Positions 33,959-42,795 of a stretch of DNA of 54,872 nucleotides are shown piece after piece. The notes under the pieces are model-generated. The model saw only the letters and a list, made by a program, of their open reading frames with translations. It did no database searches and was not told the origin of the DNA. Both the position numbers and the translations under genes were made by a program. Positions within the stretch are counted from its first letter, which is position 1; every line of letters begins with the position of its first letter. Source of the stretch: DATARH01 sp050246595 (GTDB lineage: Bacteria > Pseudomonadota > Alphaproteobacteria > ATCC43930 > CGMCC-115725); NCBI GenBank assembly GCA_050246595.1, contig JBFWVT010000031.1:1-54872 (forward strand), given 5' to 3'.

Positions 33959-34145
33959 GGTTCGCGGCGGGATTTTCAAACATCAGCACGGCGTATCGCT
34001 GCCGCCGCTTCTCCGGCATAAACGTTTCAGCGATGCAGTGCTCGTTGCGGCGGGGCCGATCCGGCCCGGCTCGAAGGCGCGGACCGCCTCAGGAGTGCGC
34101 GTGAGACCTGTTAACCCGTTCTGAAATCAGCTGTTCTCTCCACCG

Positions 34146-34727
34146 ATGTCGGAACTCGACACGCTCATCCAGCTATTGGCGAAGCTGCCTGGGCTCGGCC
34201 CGCGTTCGGCGCGCCGCGCGGCGCTGTTTCTGATAAAGCGGCGCGAACAGATCATGCAGCCGCTCGCCGCCGCGATGGCCGCCGCTGCCGCTTCGGTCCG
34301 GCCGTGTTCGATCTGCGGCAATCTCGACACCGCCGATCCGTGCGCGATCTGCGGCGATCCCGAGCGCGATCCGGCCGCGATCTGCGTCGTCGAGGATCTT
34401 GCCGATCTGTGGGCGCTCGAACGCACCGGCGCGTTTCGCGGCCGCTATCACGTGCTCGGCGGCACGTTGTCGGCACTCGACGGGGTCGGCCCGGAGGAAT
34501 TGAACATCGCCCGCCTGATCGCGCGGTTGCGGCCGGATACCGAGCTGATCCTGGCGCTCAACGCGACCGTCGAGGGGCAGACCACCGCGCATTACATCGC
34601 CGACCGCGCCGCGGCGACCGGCGCGCGCGTCACGCGGCTGGCGCAGGGCGTGCCGATCGGCGGCGAACTCGACTATCTCGACGAAGGGACGCTGACCGCC
34701 GCCCTTAAGGCGCGGCGGGCGCTGTAG
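34146..34727 (+). CDS. recR: Recombination protein RecR
   Basis: 193 residues, normal for RecR. It has the N-terminal helix-hairpin-helix (LIQLLAKLPGLGPRSARRAAL), a four-cysteine zinc finger (CSICGNLDTADPCAIC), a Toprim domain (ICVVEDLADLWALE, GRYHVLGGTLS, LNATVEGQTTAHYI) and a C-terminal Walker-B-like VPIGGELDYLDEGTL. With RecO it helps RecF load RecA. The usual upstream neighbours dnaX and ybaB are absent. Its 3' end overlaps the converging SLOG gene by 23 bp. Confidence 0.96.
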   Translation: MSELDTLIQLLAKLPGLGPRSARRAALFLIKRREQIMQPLAAAMAAAAASVRPCSICGNLDTADPCAICGDPERDPAAICVVEDLADLWALERTGAFRGRYHVLGGTLSALDGVGPEELNIARLIARLRPDTELILALNATVEGQTTAHYIADRAAATGARVTRLAQGVPIGGELDYLDEGTLTAALKARRAL

Positions 34728-35217
34728 CGGCAACCGTGCACTGCCGCTCCGCCAGAACGCTCTCGATCACTCGGCGGCCGAGCGCATAAATTCCCGGCGC
34801 CTCCGACTCTCGCGGTCCGGCGATGTTGGGTACGGCAATCCTGTCCAGTCCGTCGAGCCAGCGCTTGATCAGAACGACGGCGTCCGAGCGGTCCACCGGT
34901 ACCATCAGAAGCGGGCGTCCGAGCGCCGCCGCGGTTTGTTCCGTCAACATGGTTCCGGGTGACGCGCCCAAACCGGACCCGGCAGTCAGGATCAGCGTCG
35001 CGTCGCTGTCGCGGACATTCAGCCGGGTGCGCTCTGCCGGCTCTCTCGATATGGCCTCGCGCAGCCGCGGATAAATCGCAAGAAGTCCCGGCGGATCGGG
35101 CAAATCCTCGGCCCAGCCGCCTTTCGGCACCCATCCGCCATAGAGTAGCCCCAGGCGTATCGCGGCGTCGAGAGCGGCGCGATCGACGCCGGTCTGCCCG
35201 CCGGCGACAATCTTCAC
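34705..35217 (-). CDS. SLOG-family protein (YpsA-like, putative molybdenum carrier)
   Basis: 170 residues. The opening KIVAGGQTGVDRAALDAAI is the nucleotide-binding loop of the YpsA/'putative molybdenum carrier' branch of the SLOG superfamily, and TLILTAGSGLGASPGTMLTE forms the second ligand-binding loop. Such proteins bind nucleotides or nucleotide-derived ligands; cellular roles are poorly known, and a molybdenum-cofactor role rests on homology. Its ATG abuts the cobT stop (no spacer), so it is probably the last gene of the J-domain-cobS-cobT operon. Confidence 0.85.
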   Translation of the reverse strand: MKIVAGGQTGVDRAALDAAIRLGLLYGGWVPKGGWAEDLPDPPGLLAIYPRLREAISREPAERTRLNVRDSDATLILTAGSGLGASPGTMLTEQTAAALGRPLLMVPVDRSDAVVLIKRWLDGLDRIAVPNIAGPRESEAPGIYALGRRVIESVLAERQCTVAATAPAAP

Positions 35218-37077
35218 TCAGGCGGCAGCGCGGCGGCGGCTTCTGACGCGGGTGCGGCCGGCGGTTTCCTCCTCGAACAGATCGGCGAGGCGTTCGAGCA
35301 TGACGCCGCCCAGTTGCTCGGCATCGACGATTGTCACGGCGCGGCGGTAATAGCGCGTCACGTCATGGCCGATGCCAATCGCGGTCAGTTCGACCGCGCC
35401 GATCCGCTCGATCTCGCGGATCACCTCGCGCAGGTGCTTTTCGAGGTAGTTGCCGGGGTTGACCGACAGGGTCGAATCATCGACCGGCGCGCCGTCCGAG
35501 ATTACCATCAGAATGCGGCGCTCCTCGGGCCGACCGAGCAGGCGGTTATGCGCCCACATCAGCGCCTCGCCGTCGATATTCTCCTTCAGGATGCCCTCGC
35601 GCAGCATCAACCCGAGATTGCGCCGCGCCCGCCGCCACGGCGCGTCGGCCGGCTTGTAGACGATATGGCGCAGATCGTTGAGACGGCCGGGATTGGGCGG
35701 CTTGCCGGCGGCGATCCAGCGCTCGCGCGCCTGCCCGCCTTTCCAGGCGCGCGTGGTAAACCCGAGGATCTCGACCTTGACGCCGCAGCGTTCCAAGGTG
35801 CGGGCCAGGATGTCGGCGCTCATCGCCGCGACCGTGATCGGCCGACCGCGCATCGACCCGGAATTGTCGATCAGCAGGGTCACGACCGTGTCGCGGAACT
35901 CCATCTCCTGCTCCTGCTTGTAGGACAGCGGCAGGATCGGGTTGGTCACGACGCGCGACAGCCGCGCGGCGTCGAGAATGCCCTCTTCGAGATCGAATTC
36001 CCAGGCGCGGGTCTGTTTTGCCAGCAGACGACGCTGCAATCGGTTGGCGAGCCGCGCGATGACGCTCTGCAGATGTGAGAGCTGCTGGTCGAGCAGGTGG
36101 CGCAGCCGGCCCAGCTCGTCGGAATCGCACAATTTGTCGGCCTCGATGACCTCGTCGGCGGCCGTGCTGTAGGCGCGATAGATCGCGTTCTCGTCGGCGC
36201 GACCGCGCGGCAATGTGCCGGGGCGTCCGGGGCGTCCCGGATCGTCGTCGCTGGCGCCGGGCATCATCTCGCCATCCGCCTCGGCGTCGCCGTCCTCCTC
36301 GGCATCGCCTTCGGCGCTGTCGGCGGGCGCTCCCTCGGTCGAAGGCTGCGCGCCGGCGCTCGATGTCTCGCCGCTCTGGTCCTGGTTTTCGCCCTCGGCC
36401 TCCTCGCCCTGACCCTGGCTGTCGTCCGATTGCGACTCGTCCAGTTCGCCGAGTTCGAGATCGAGATCCTGGATCAGCCTCCGTGTGGCGCGCGCGTAGG
36501 TGTCCTGGTCCGATATCGCGCGATCCAGCTCGGCGATGTCCCTGGCGATCTTTCCTTCGAGCCAGGGCCGCCACAAATCCACGATATGGCGGGCCGAGGG
36601 CGGCGGCGGCTCATGGGCCAGCGTCTCGCGGGCTAACAGGCGCACCGCCTCGGCCATCGTGCTTTCGGTGCGCTCGGTGATGCGCTCAAACCCCTGTCGG
36701 CGATACTGCTCGTTGAGCATCGCCGACAGATTGGCCGCGACCCCGGCCATGCGCCGCGCCCCCAGCGCCTCGACGCGGGCCTGTTCGAGCGCCTCGAAAA
36801 CCGAGCGCGCCAGGGCGTTGCCGGGAGCGCGCTTCGAATGCACCGCGTCGTCGTGGTAGCGCAGCCGCAATGCCAGCGCGTCGGCCGCGCCGCGCAGCTG
36901 CGCCGCCTCCTCGGCCGGCAGATCCCGCGCCGGGTTCGGCAGTTTGACCCGCGTGCCGGCCAGACCCGGCGGCTCCGGGCCGAACCCGACTTGCAGGTCG
37001 TCGCGTTCAGCGATCGCCCGCAATGTCGAGGCGGTCGCGCGCTTGAAGATTTCGGTCGGCGAGAACGCCTGCGCCAT
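35218..37077 (-). CDS. cobT: Cobaltochelatase subunit CobT
   Basis: 619 residues from the ATG with GGAGGG 7 bases upstream. CobT works with CobS and the large CobN to insert cobalt into hydrogenobyrinic acid a,c-diamide in aerobic B12 synthesis. The N-terminal CobT domain is followed by a highly acidic linker (about 215-300). A C-terminal von Willebrand A domain has the MIDAS-type LLIDNSGSMRGRP, followed by VISDGAPVDDSTL. CobN is not in the window. The 137-bp gap after cobS is filled with hairpins. Confidence 0.95.
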   Translation of the reverse strand: MAQAFSPTEIFKRATASTLRAIAERDDLQVGFGPEPPGLAGTRVKLPNPARDLPAEEAAQLRGAADALALRLRYHDDAVHSKRAPGNALARSVFEALEQARVEALGARRMAGVAANLSAMLNEQYRRQGFERITERTESTMAEAVRLLARETLAHEPPPPSARHIVDLWRPWLEGKIARDIAELDRAISDQDTYARATRRLIQDLDLELGELDESQSDDSQGQGEEAEGENQDQSGETSSAGAQPSTEGAPADSAEGDAEEDGDAEADGEMMPGASDDDPGRPGRPGTLPRGRADENAIYRAYSTAADEVIEADKLCDSDELGRLRHLLDQQLSHLQSVIARLANRLQRRLLAKQTRAWEFDLEEGILDAARLSRVVTNPILPLSYKQEQEMEFRDTVVTLLIDNSGSMRGRPITVAAMSADILARTLERCGVKVEILGFTTRAWKGGQARERWIAAGKPPNPGRLNDLRHIVYKPADAPWRRARRNLGLMLREGILKENIDGEALMWAHNRLLGRPEERRILMVISDGAPVDDSTLSVNPGNYLEKHLREVIREIERIGAVELTAIGIGHDVTRYYRRAVTIVDAEQLGGVMLERLADLFEEETAGRTRVRSRRRAAA

Positions 37078-37099
37078 TGTCAATCCCTCCGAATGCATA

Positions 37100-37200
37100 A
37101 GGAGCGCGGGCGTCCCGCCTCTCGCGCAAGCTTTGCTTGCGCTGACGGCGTCAGGCGAAGCTCTGCTTCACCGAGAGCCCGCGTGCGGGCCGGTGGCCCG
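37100..37200. repeat. Cluster of inverted repeats between cobS and cobT
   Basis: Three perfect hairpins stand in a row: gcgcaagc/gcttgcgc (37124-37142, 3-base loop), gaagc/gcttc (37157-37169, 3-base loop) and gcccgc/gcgggc (37177-37190, 2-base loop). In addition ctctcg (37119-37124) can pair with cgagag (37172-37177), so the transcript may form a branched structure. It could be a REP-type insertion or could tune the ratio of CobS to CobT. No B12 box is seen. Confidence 0.7.
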
Positions 37201-37214
37201 CAATCCGGTCGAGA

Positions 37215-38219
37215 CTACATCAGCGTCGCGTTGACCCCGGTCTCGGCCAGTTCGGTCCCGAAACAGCGCTGGTAATACTCGGCGACGACGGGCCGCTCCA
37301 TCTCGTCGCACTTGTTCAGAAAGGTGAGCCGGAAGGCAAAGGCGACATCGCCGAAAATCCGCGCGTTCTCGGCCCAGGTCATCACGGTGCGCGGCGACAT
37401 CACGGTCGAGATGTCTCCGTTGATAAACCCGGCGCGGGTCAGATCGGCGAGCGCGACCATCGCGCTGATCCGGCGCCGCCCTTCCTCGTTGTTATAGTCC
37501 GGCACCTTGGCGAGAACGATCTCGACCTCGGCATCGTGCGGCAGATAGTTCAGCGCCGTGACGATGTTCCAGCGGTCCATCTGACCCTGGTTGATCTGCT
37601 GCGTGCCGTGATAGAGCCCGGTCGTGTCGCCGAGCCCGACCGTGTTCGCGGTCGAGAACAGCCGGAAGGCCGGATGCGGCCGGATCACCCGGTTCTGATC
37701 GAGCAGGGTCAGCTTGCCCTCGACTTCGAGCACGCGCTGGATGACGAACATGACGTCGGGCCGGCCGGCATCATACTCGTCGAAACACAGCGCCACCGGA
37801 TGCTGCAACGCCCAGGGCAGGATGCCCTCGCGGAATTCGGTGACCTGCTTGTTGTCGCGCAGCACGATCGCGTCCTTGCCGACCAGATCGATGCGACTGA
37901 TATGGCTGTCGAGATTGACGCGGATGCAGGGCCAGTTGAGACGCGCCGCGACCTGCTCGACATGCGTCGATTTGCCGGTGCCGTGATAACCGCAGATCAT
38001 GACGCGCCGGTTGAAGGCGAAGCCGGCGAGGATCGCCAGCGTCGTGTTGCGGTCAAAGCGATAGGCGTCGTCGAAATCGGGGACGTATTCGCTCGGCTGG
38101 CTGAAGGCCGGGACTTCGAGATCGCTATCGATCCCGAAAGTCTGCCGCACGGATACTTTTATATCCGGCAGCCCGGCCGGAGTCGGGTTGGATGCTGCCG
38201 CTTGCTGAACGGTTGGCAT
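37215..38219 (-). CDS. cobS: Cobaltochelatase ATPase subunit CobS
   Basis: 334 residues, standard CobS size. It is an AAA+ ATPase (MoxR/CobS group) with Walker A CGYHGTGKSTHVEQVA, Walker B VALCFDEYDAGRPDV and sensor RLFSTANTVGLGD. CobS and CobT form the ring complex that drives cobalt insertion by CobN. It lies upstream of cobT on the same strand, 137 bp away, and 55 bp downstream of the J-domain gene, the usual alphaproteobacterial order. Confidence 0.96.
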   Translation of the reverse strand: MPTVQQAAASNPTPAGLPDIKVSVRQTFGIDSDLEVPAFSQPSEYVPDFDDAYRFDRNTTLAILAGFAFNRRVMICGYHGTGKSTHVEQVAARLNWPCIRVNLDSHISRIDLVGKDAIVLRDNKQVTEFREGILPWALQHPVALCFDEYDAGRPDVMFVIQRVLEVEGKLTLLDQNRVIRPHPAFRLFSTANTVGLGDTTGLYHGTQQINQGQMDRWNIVTALNYLPHDAEVEIVLAKVPDYNNEEGRRRISAMVALADLTRAGFINGDISTVMSPRTVMTWAENARIFGDVAFAFRLTFLNKCDEMERPVVAEYYQRCFGTELAETGVNATLM

Positions 38220-38274
38220 TGCCTCTGGTGCTTTCTGGTGGTGCTGGGAAGGGTGAACCGGCGAGTCCTGGGCC

Positions 38275-38859
38275 TCAATCGAAATAGCTGGCCTTCAGGG
38301 TCGCATAGGCCTGGTTGATGATTTTGAGTCTTTCCTCGGCTTCTTTGTCGCCGCCATGCGCGTCCGGGTGGTGCTGCTTGACGAGAACCTTGTATCGGGC
38401 CTTGAGCCGCGTCGCGGTAAAGGGCGGTTCGAGATCGAAAACGGCCAGCGCCTGCTCACGCGCCGAGATGGCGCGCGCCTGGGCGTCCCCGCCGCGTCTG
38501 CCGTGGCCGGTGTTGGCGCGGCGGTCGGAACCGTGCTCGCTGCCGGTATAAAACCCGAACGGGTCGGCGATCCTTGGGCCGGGACCATGCCGCTCGCCAA
38601 GCTTCCAGCTTGGCCGCTGCCACACCGTGTCCCGCCGGATCTCGGCTTCGATCTCGCTCTGACTCATGCCGGCATAGTAGTTCCACGCCACATTGTAGGC
38701 CCGGATGTGCTCAAGGCAGAACCAATAGTAGCGGTCGAGCTCAAGACGCGATTTCGGCGCGCGAAAATCGCCGCCGGCCTCGCACCCGGGGTGATCGCAC
38801 GAGCGCACCGGCGGCACCGGTTCCGCCGTAAAAACGGGATCGAATATTTGGCGCCGCAT
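38275..38859 (-). CDS. J-domain protein of the cobS neighbourhood
   Basis: 194 residues from the ATG giving MRRQIFDPVFTAEP. The J domain sits at the C-terminus (about 138-194) with the catalytic HPD in KQHHPDAHGGD. The N-terminal part holds a conserved block with CDHPGC, then YYWFCLEHIRAYN, whose Cys/His residues may bind zinc. J-domain proteins with this layout are regularly found beside cobST in alphaproteobacteria and could assist folding or assembly of the chelatase with DnaK; that role is inferred from position. No strong ribosome site is seen, and an upstream start at 38913 is possible. Confidence 0.85.
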   Translation of the reverse strand: MRRQIFDPVFTAEPVPPVRSCDHPGCEAGGDFRAPKSRLELDRYYWFCLEHIRAYNVAWNYYAGMSQSEIEAEIRRDTVWQRPSWKLGERHGPGPRIADPFGFYTGSEHGSDRRANTGHGRRGGDAQARAISAREQALAVFDLEPPFTATRLKARYKVLVKQHHPDAHGGDKEAEERLKIINQAYATLKASYFD

Positions 38860-38977
38860 ATCGCTCAGTATGGGTGGCCGTGCCGGACCTGACAAGGATT
38901 CGACGTGGTGCAACTGCCCGCGCAGATGCCGCGCAAGGCAGGGTTGCGCGGGCGGCGCGCCAGCCGCAATGCCTGCC

Positions 38978-40243
38978 CTAGCCGGCGCGCGCCGCCGCGG
39001 CCGCGCGCAGGTCGAAGCTGTTATCCGCCGCCTGATCGGGGGTCACCTCGCGGCCGGCCGACAGGATGCGTCTTGCATGCGCGTGGTCGGCCGGGCGGTT
39101 GATCGACTCGATACCGACCAGCATTCCCTCGCGGTAACAGAACACGGAGAACGCGCCGCTTTCGGGGTCACCGCGCAGCACGGTCCGGTCGTGGCCGGTG
39201 GTCAATCCGGCGATCTGCAACCGCAATTTGCCCTGCTCGCTCCAGAACCACGGCAAGGCGGTGTACGGACGCGGCTTACCGACCAGCCGGTCGGCGACGC
39301 AGCGCGCATGATCGGCGGCGTTCTGCACCGCTTCAAGGCGGGTTGGCGCGCCGCGCGCCTGCCGGCATGGGAACGAGGCGCAATCGCCGATCGCCGAGAT
39401 CGCCGGGTCGGAGGTCAGCAGCCGCTCGTCGACGACAATACCGTTCCCGACCTCCAGCCCGGCCGCGGCGGCCAGTTCGCCGTTCGGCACGACGCCGACG
39501 CTGACCAGCACGAGATCGGCGCCGAGCCGCTCGCCGCTCGCCAGTTCGATATGCTCGACCCGGCCCGATGGCGAGCCGCCGGCCTGTCCGGCAATCCGCA
39601 CCGCCTGCGCGCCAAAGTGAAAGTCGACCCCGGTGTCGCGATGCGCCGCGGCGAAGAATTGCGAGGTCGGGACCGCGACGACGCGGCCCATGACTCGGTC
39701 GGTCAGCTCGACAATGCGGACCGACTTGCCGCGCGCGCGCGCCACCGCGGCGAATTCGAGGCCGATAAACCCGGCGCCGATCACGATGATCCGTTCGGCC
39801 GCGTCGAGCCGCTCGCGCAGCGCATCGGTTTCGGCCAGCGTGCGCAGATAGCACACACCGTCGAGTTCGATGCCGGGCAGCGGCGGCATCCGGTTGCGCG
39901 CGCCGGTCGCCAGCACGAGATGGCCATAGCCGAGCCGCTCGCCGCCGGCCAGAAGCACGGTCCTCGCGGCGCGGTCGATCGCCTCGACCCGAGTCCCGGC
40001 CAGGAACTCGATCCGGTGGTCGCGGTAGAACGCCTCCGGCCGCATCAGCAGCAGATCGAGGCCGATCTTGCCGTCGAGATAGTCCTTCGACAGCGGCGGG
40101 CGCTGATACGGCAATACCGGCTCGTCGCCGATCAGCACGACCGGGCCGTCGAACCCGGCCTGCCGCAGCGAGGCTGCAAGCTGGAAGCCGGCATGGCTGG
40201 CGCCGACGATGACGACGCGATCGCGCTCCGCGTTCCGGGCCAT
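38978..40243 (-). CDS. FAD-dependent ferredoxin reductase (putidaredoxin/rhodocoxin reductase type)
   Basis: 421 residues. The FAD-binding motif VVIVGASHAGFQLA opens the protein. YQRPPLSKDYL and LVLATGARNR follow, then the NAD-binding loop IIVIGAGFIGLEFA, and the second FAD block ISAIGDCASFP. These enzymes pass electrons from NAD(P)H to a 2Fe-2S ferredoxin serving a P450 or Rieske oxygenase. The cognate ferredoxin gene lies 14 bp upstream. No oxygenase is encoded nearby, so the final acceptor is unknown. Confidence 0.93.
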   Translation of the reverse strand: MARNAERDRVVIVGASHAGFQLAASLRQAGFDGPVVLIGDEPVLPYQRPPLSKDYLDGKIGLDLLLMRPEAFYRDHRIEFLAGTRVEAIDRAARTVLLAGGERLGYGHLVLATGARNRMPPLPGIELDGVCYLRTLAETDALRERLDAAERIIVIGAGFIGLEFAAVARARGKSVRIVELTDRVMGRVVAVPTSQFFAAAHRDTGVDFHFGAQAVRIAGQAGGSPSGRVEHIELASGERLGADLVLVSVGVVPNGELAAAAGLEVGNGIVVDERLLTSDPAISAIGDCASFPCRQARGAPTRLEAVQNAADHARCVADRLVGKPRPYTALPWFWSEQGKLRLQIAGLTTGHDRTVLRGDPESGAFSVFCYREGMLVGIESINRPADHAHARRILSAGREVTPDQAADNSFDLRAAAAARAG

Positions 40244-40257
40244 TCAGGCCTCCCGCA

Positions 40258-40581
40258 TCAAATCTGCGTCTCCGGCAGATGCACGACGAGACCGTCCATG
40301 TCCGGCGAAACGACGAGCTGGCACGACAGCCGGCTGTTCGGCTTGCGCTCGCTGGCCGTGCCTTCGAGCATCGCGTCCTCGTCCGCCCCCATTGTCGGCG
40401 TTTTTGCGAGCTGGTCCTCGCGCACATAGACATGGCAGGTCGCGCACATGCACGAGCCGCCGCACTCGGCGACGATGCCGTCGACCCCGTGCAGCACCGC
40501 GGCCTGCATGACGCTGGTCCCGACCTCGATGTCGAGCGTCGTCTCCTTCCCGGCCGTATCAATATAGGTCACTCGCGGCAT
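40258..40581 (-). CDS. 2Fe-2S ferredoxin (adrenodoxin/putidaredoxin type)
   Basis: 107 residues. Cluster ligands are C40, C46, C49 (CGGSCMCATC, the C-x5-C-x2-C pattern) and C87 (SRLSCQLV). The ATLHV-type C-terminal region is typical of the vertebrate-type ferredoxin family. C44 is an extra cysteine in the cluster loop. It should shuttle single electrons from the adjacent reductase. FdxB/Isc-type ferredoxin of iron-sulfur assembly is the alternative, but no isc genes are present and the reductase partner argues for an oxygenase chain. Confidence 0.93.
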   Translation of the reverse strand: MPRVTYIDTAGKETTLDIEVGTSVMQAAVLHGVDGIVAECGGSCMCATCHVYVREDQLAKTPTMGADEDAMLEGTASERKPNSRLSCQLVVSPDMDGLVVHLPETQI

Positions 40582-40690
40582 CGTGCCTGCTTTCCTCGCT
40601 CTTGCCCCATAGGCGAGCGTTACGCGATCCGTCGGCCGGGGTCGAGCATTTTCACGCAGTGCCGCCCCTGCCCCGCTGCATAGCTGGCGA

Positions 40691-42733
40691 TCAGCCCGGC
40701 AGGACCTGTCGCAGCTTGGCGCCGAGACCGGACAGCGAAAACGGCTTGGTAATCAGCTCGACCCCGGGGTCGAGCCGGCCGTGATGGACGATCGCGTTGC
40801 GCGCATACCCGGTCGTGAACAGGACCCGCAACCCGGGCCGGCGACGCGTTGCCTCCTCGGCGAGCTGACGCCCGTTCAAGTCGCCGGGCAATCCGACATC
40901 GGTCAGCAGCAGCGCCGCGTTCGGATGGATTTCGAGCAGCCGCAGCGCGTCCGGCGCGTCGGCGGCCGCGACCACGCCATAGCCAAGCTCGCGCAGCATC
41001 TCGACGGTGTTGGCGCGCACGTCCGGATCGTCCTCGACCAGCAGGATCAGCTGGTTGCCCGTTCCGGCTGGGAGATGGCTTTCGCCGCCGCTCTCCTCAT
41101 AATGCGGAACTTCAGACGCCAGGCGAGGCAGGTAGAGTTTCACGGTCGTCCCTTCGCCGGGCTCGCTGTAAAGCTTCAGGTGCCCACCCGACTGCTTGAC
41201 AAAGCCGTAGACCTGCGACAGGCCGAGCCCGGTGCCCTGCCCGACCGGTTTTGTCGTGAAAAACGGCTCGAAGGCCTTCTCCATTACTTCCCGGGTCATA
41301 CCGGAGCCGGTGTCGCTGACCGCGATCATGACATATTGGCCCGACTCGACCTCCCGGTGCGCCGCGGCATAGGTCTCGTCGAGATAGGTATTGGCCGTCT
41401 CGACCGTCAGCTTGCCGCCCGCCGGCATCGCGTCGCGAGCGTTGACGGCAAGGTTCAGCAGCGCGTTTTCGAGCTGGTTGGCGTCCGCGACCGTGCGCCA
41501 CAACCCGCCGCCGAGCACGGCCTCGACACTGATCGTCTCGCCGAGGGTACGACGCAACAGGTCCGACAGGCTCGCGACGAGGCGGTTGACATCAAGCGGG
41601 GCCGGGCTGAGCGGCTGGCGTCGGCCGAAGGCGAGCAGACGCTGGGTCAGCGTCGCCGCCCGCTCGGCTCCCCGCACCGCGCTCGCGACAAACCGTTCGA
41701 ATTCGCTCCTCGCGATGCGGTCGGGACCGCTCGCCGCAAGGCGCCGCAAGGCGTCGAGATTGCCCAGGATGACATGCAGGATATTGTTGAAATCGTGGGC
41801 GATGCCGCCCGTGAGCTGACCGATCGCCTCCATCTTCTGCGACTGCCGCAGGGCTTCCTCGACCGCCATGCGCCTCTCGACCTCGGCGGCGACGCGCCGC
41901 TCCAGCAATTCATTGAGGCGACGCAGCGTGTCTTCCGCTGCGCGCTGGTCGGTAATGTCGGTATTTGTCCCGAACCAGCGGGTCACGCGGCCGTCGTCAT
42001 TGCGGACCGGAACGATGCGGGTCAGGAACGGGCGAAACGCCCCGTCGGCGCCGCGCAGCGGGAAAACCATCTCGAACGGTTGGCCGGCGGCGATCGAATA
42101 CCGCCATCTTTCCAGGACGGCGGGCAAGATGGCGGGATCATGCACCGATTGCCAGCCCCACCCTTCCATGTCTTTGGAGGTCGTGCCGGTATATTCGTAC
42201 CAGCGCTGGTTGTACCAGACAATCCAGCCATCCGCCTGCGCCATCCAGGCCAGCGTCGGTATCGAATCGACCAGCATGCGAAACTGGCGCTCGCTCTCGC
42301 GCAGCGCCTCCTCGGCGGCGCGGCGGATGACGATCTCGCGCGTCAAATCGGCGATTTTCTCGTTGAGGATCGTGAATTGCGACACGGCCTCGCGCTTCGG
42401 CCGGCAGCGCAGCAAAAGCGGCCCCGGCGACCCGTCGCCCAGCCGCAGGCGGGCGCCCTCGCAGCGAAACTCCGCGACAGAGCCGTCCGCGAGGCGAACC
42501 GCCAGATTGCCGGGAACGGGCTGGAAACCGGCGGCGCATCGCCGCAGATAGACCGGCGCGAGGCGTTCCGGATCGTCGATCAGATCATAAAGGCTGCGCC
42601 CGGCCAAGCCGCCGAGATCGCGCTGCAATCCCCGGCCGGCGGCGGTGTTGGCGGAAATTACGGTTCCGTCGGACTCGACCAGCAGGATGCAGTCGGGGAG
42701 CGCATCGATGATCGCTTGCGTGTCCGGCACCAC
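40691..42733 (-). CDS. PAS-domain hybrid sensor histidine kinase
   Basis: 680 residues starting with GTG. PAS domains lie at about 5-110 and 145-265. The HisKA block EAIGQLTGGIAHDFNN carries the phospho-accepting H313. The HATPase region follows (NLAVNARDAM, VSDTGSGMT, GTGLGLSQVYGFV). A receiver domain at about 562-678 has D612 in LLTDVGLPGD. No membrane segment, so it is a soluble sensor. It follows the MetOD1-like gene by 62 bp on the same strand. This architecture is frequent in alphaproteobacteria, and the output is unclear because no separate regulator is encoded beside it. Confidence 0.93.
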   Translation of the reverse strand: MVPDTQAIIDALPDCILLVESDGTVISANTAAGRGLQRDLGGLAGRSLYDLIDDPERLAPVYLRRCAAGFQPVPGNLAVRLADGSVAEFRCEGARLRLGDGSPGPLLLRCRPKREAVSQFTILNEKIADLTREIVIRRAAEEALRESERQFRMLVDSIPTLAWMAQADGWIVWYNQRWYEYTGTTSKDMEGWGWQSVHDPAILPAVLERWRYSIAAGQPFEMVFPLRGADGAFRPFLTRIVPVRNDDGRVTRWFGTNTDITDQRAAEDTLRRLNELLERRVAAEVERRMAVEEALRQSQKMEAIGQLTGGIAHDFNNILHVILGNLDALRRLAASGPDRIARSEFERFVASAVRGAERAATLTQRLLAFGRRQPLSPAPLDVNRLVASLSDLLRRTLGETISVEAVLGGGLWRTVADANQLENALLNLAVNARDAMPAGGKLTVETANTYLDETYAAAHREVESGQYVMIAVSDTGSGMTREVMEKAFEPFFTTKPVGQGTGLGLSQVYGFVKQSGGHLKLYSEPGEGTTVKLYLPRLASEVPHYEESGGESHLPAGTGNQLILLVEDDPDVRANTVEMLRELGYGVVAAADAPDALRLLEIHPNAALLLTDVGLPGDLNGRQLAEEATRRRPGLRVLFTTGYARNAIVHHGRLDPGVELITKPFSLSGLGAKLRQVLPG

Positions 42734-42795
42734 CGCGACGGGACCTCATTCCTGTTTTCCAGACAAGGACCTACTCGCAAGCGGCCGCGAAGCGG

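Noticed and set aside
33372..34145. Possible tRNA or small RNA genes in the gaps around the DUF2934 gene
   Set aside because: No cloverleaf, T-loop sequence or terminator could be recognised by eye.
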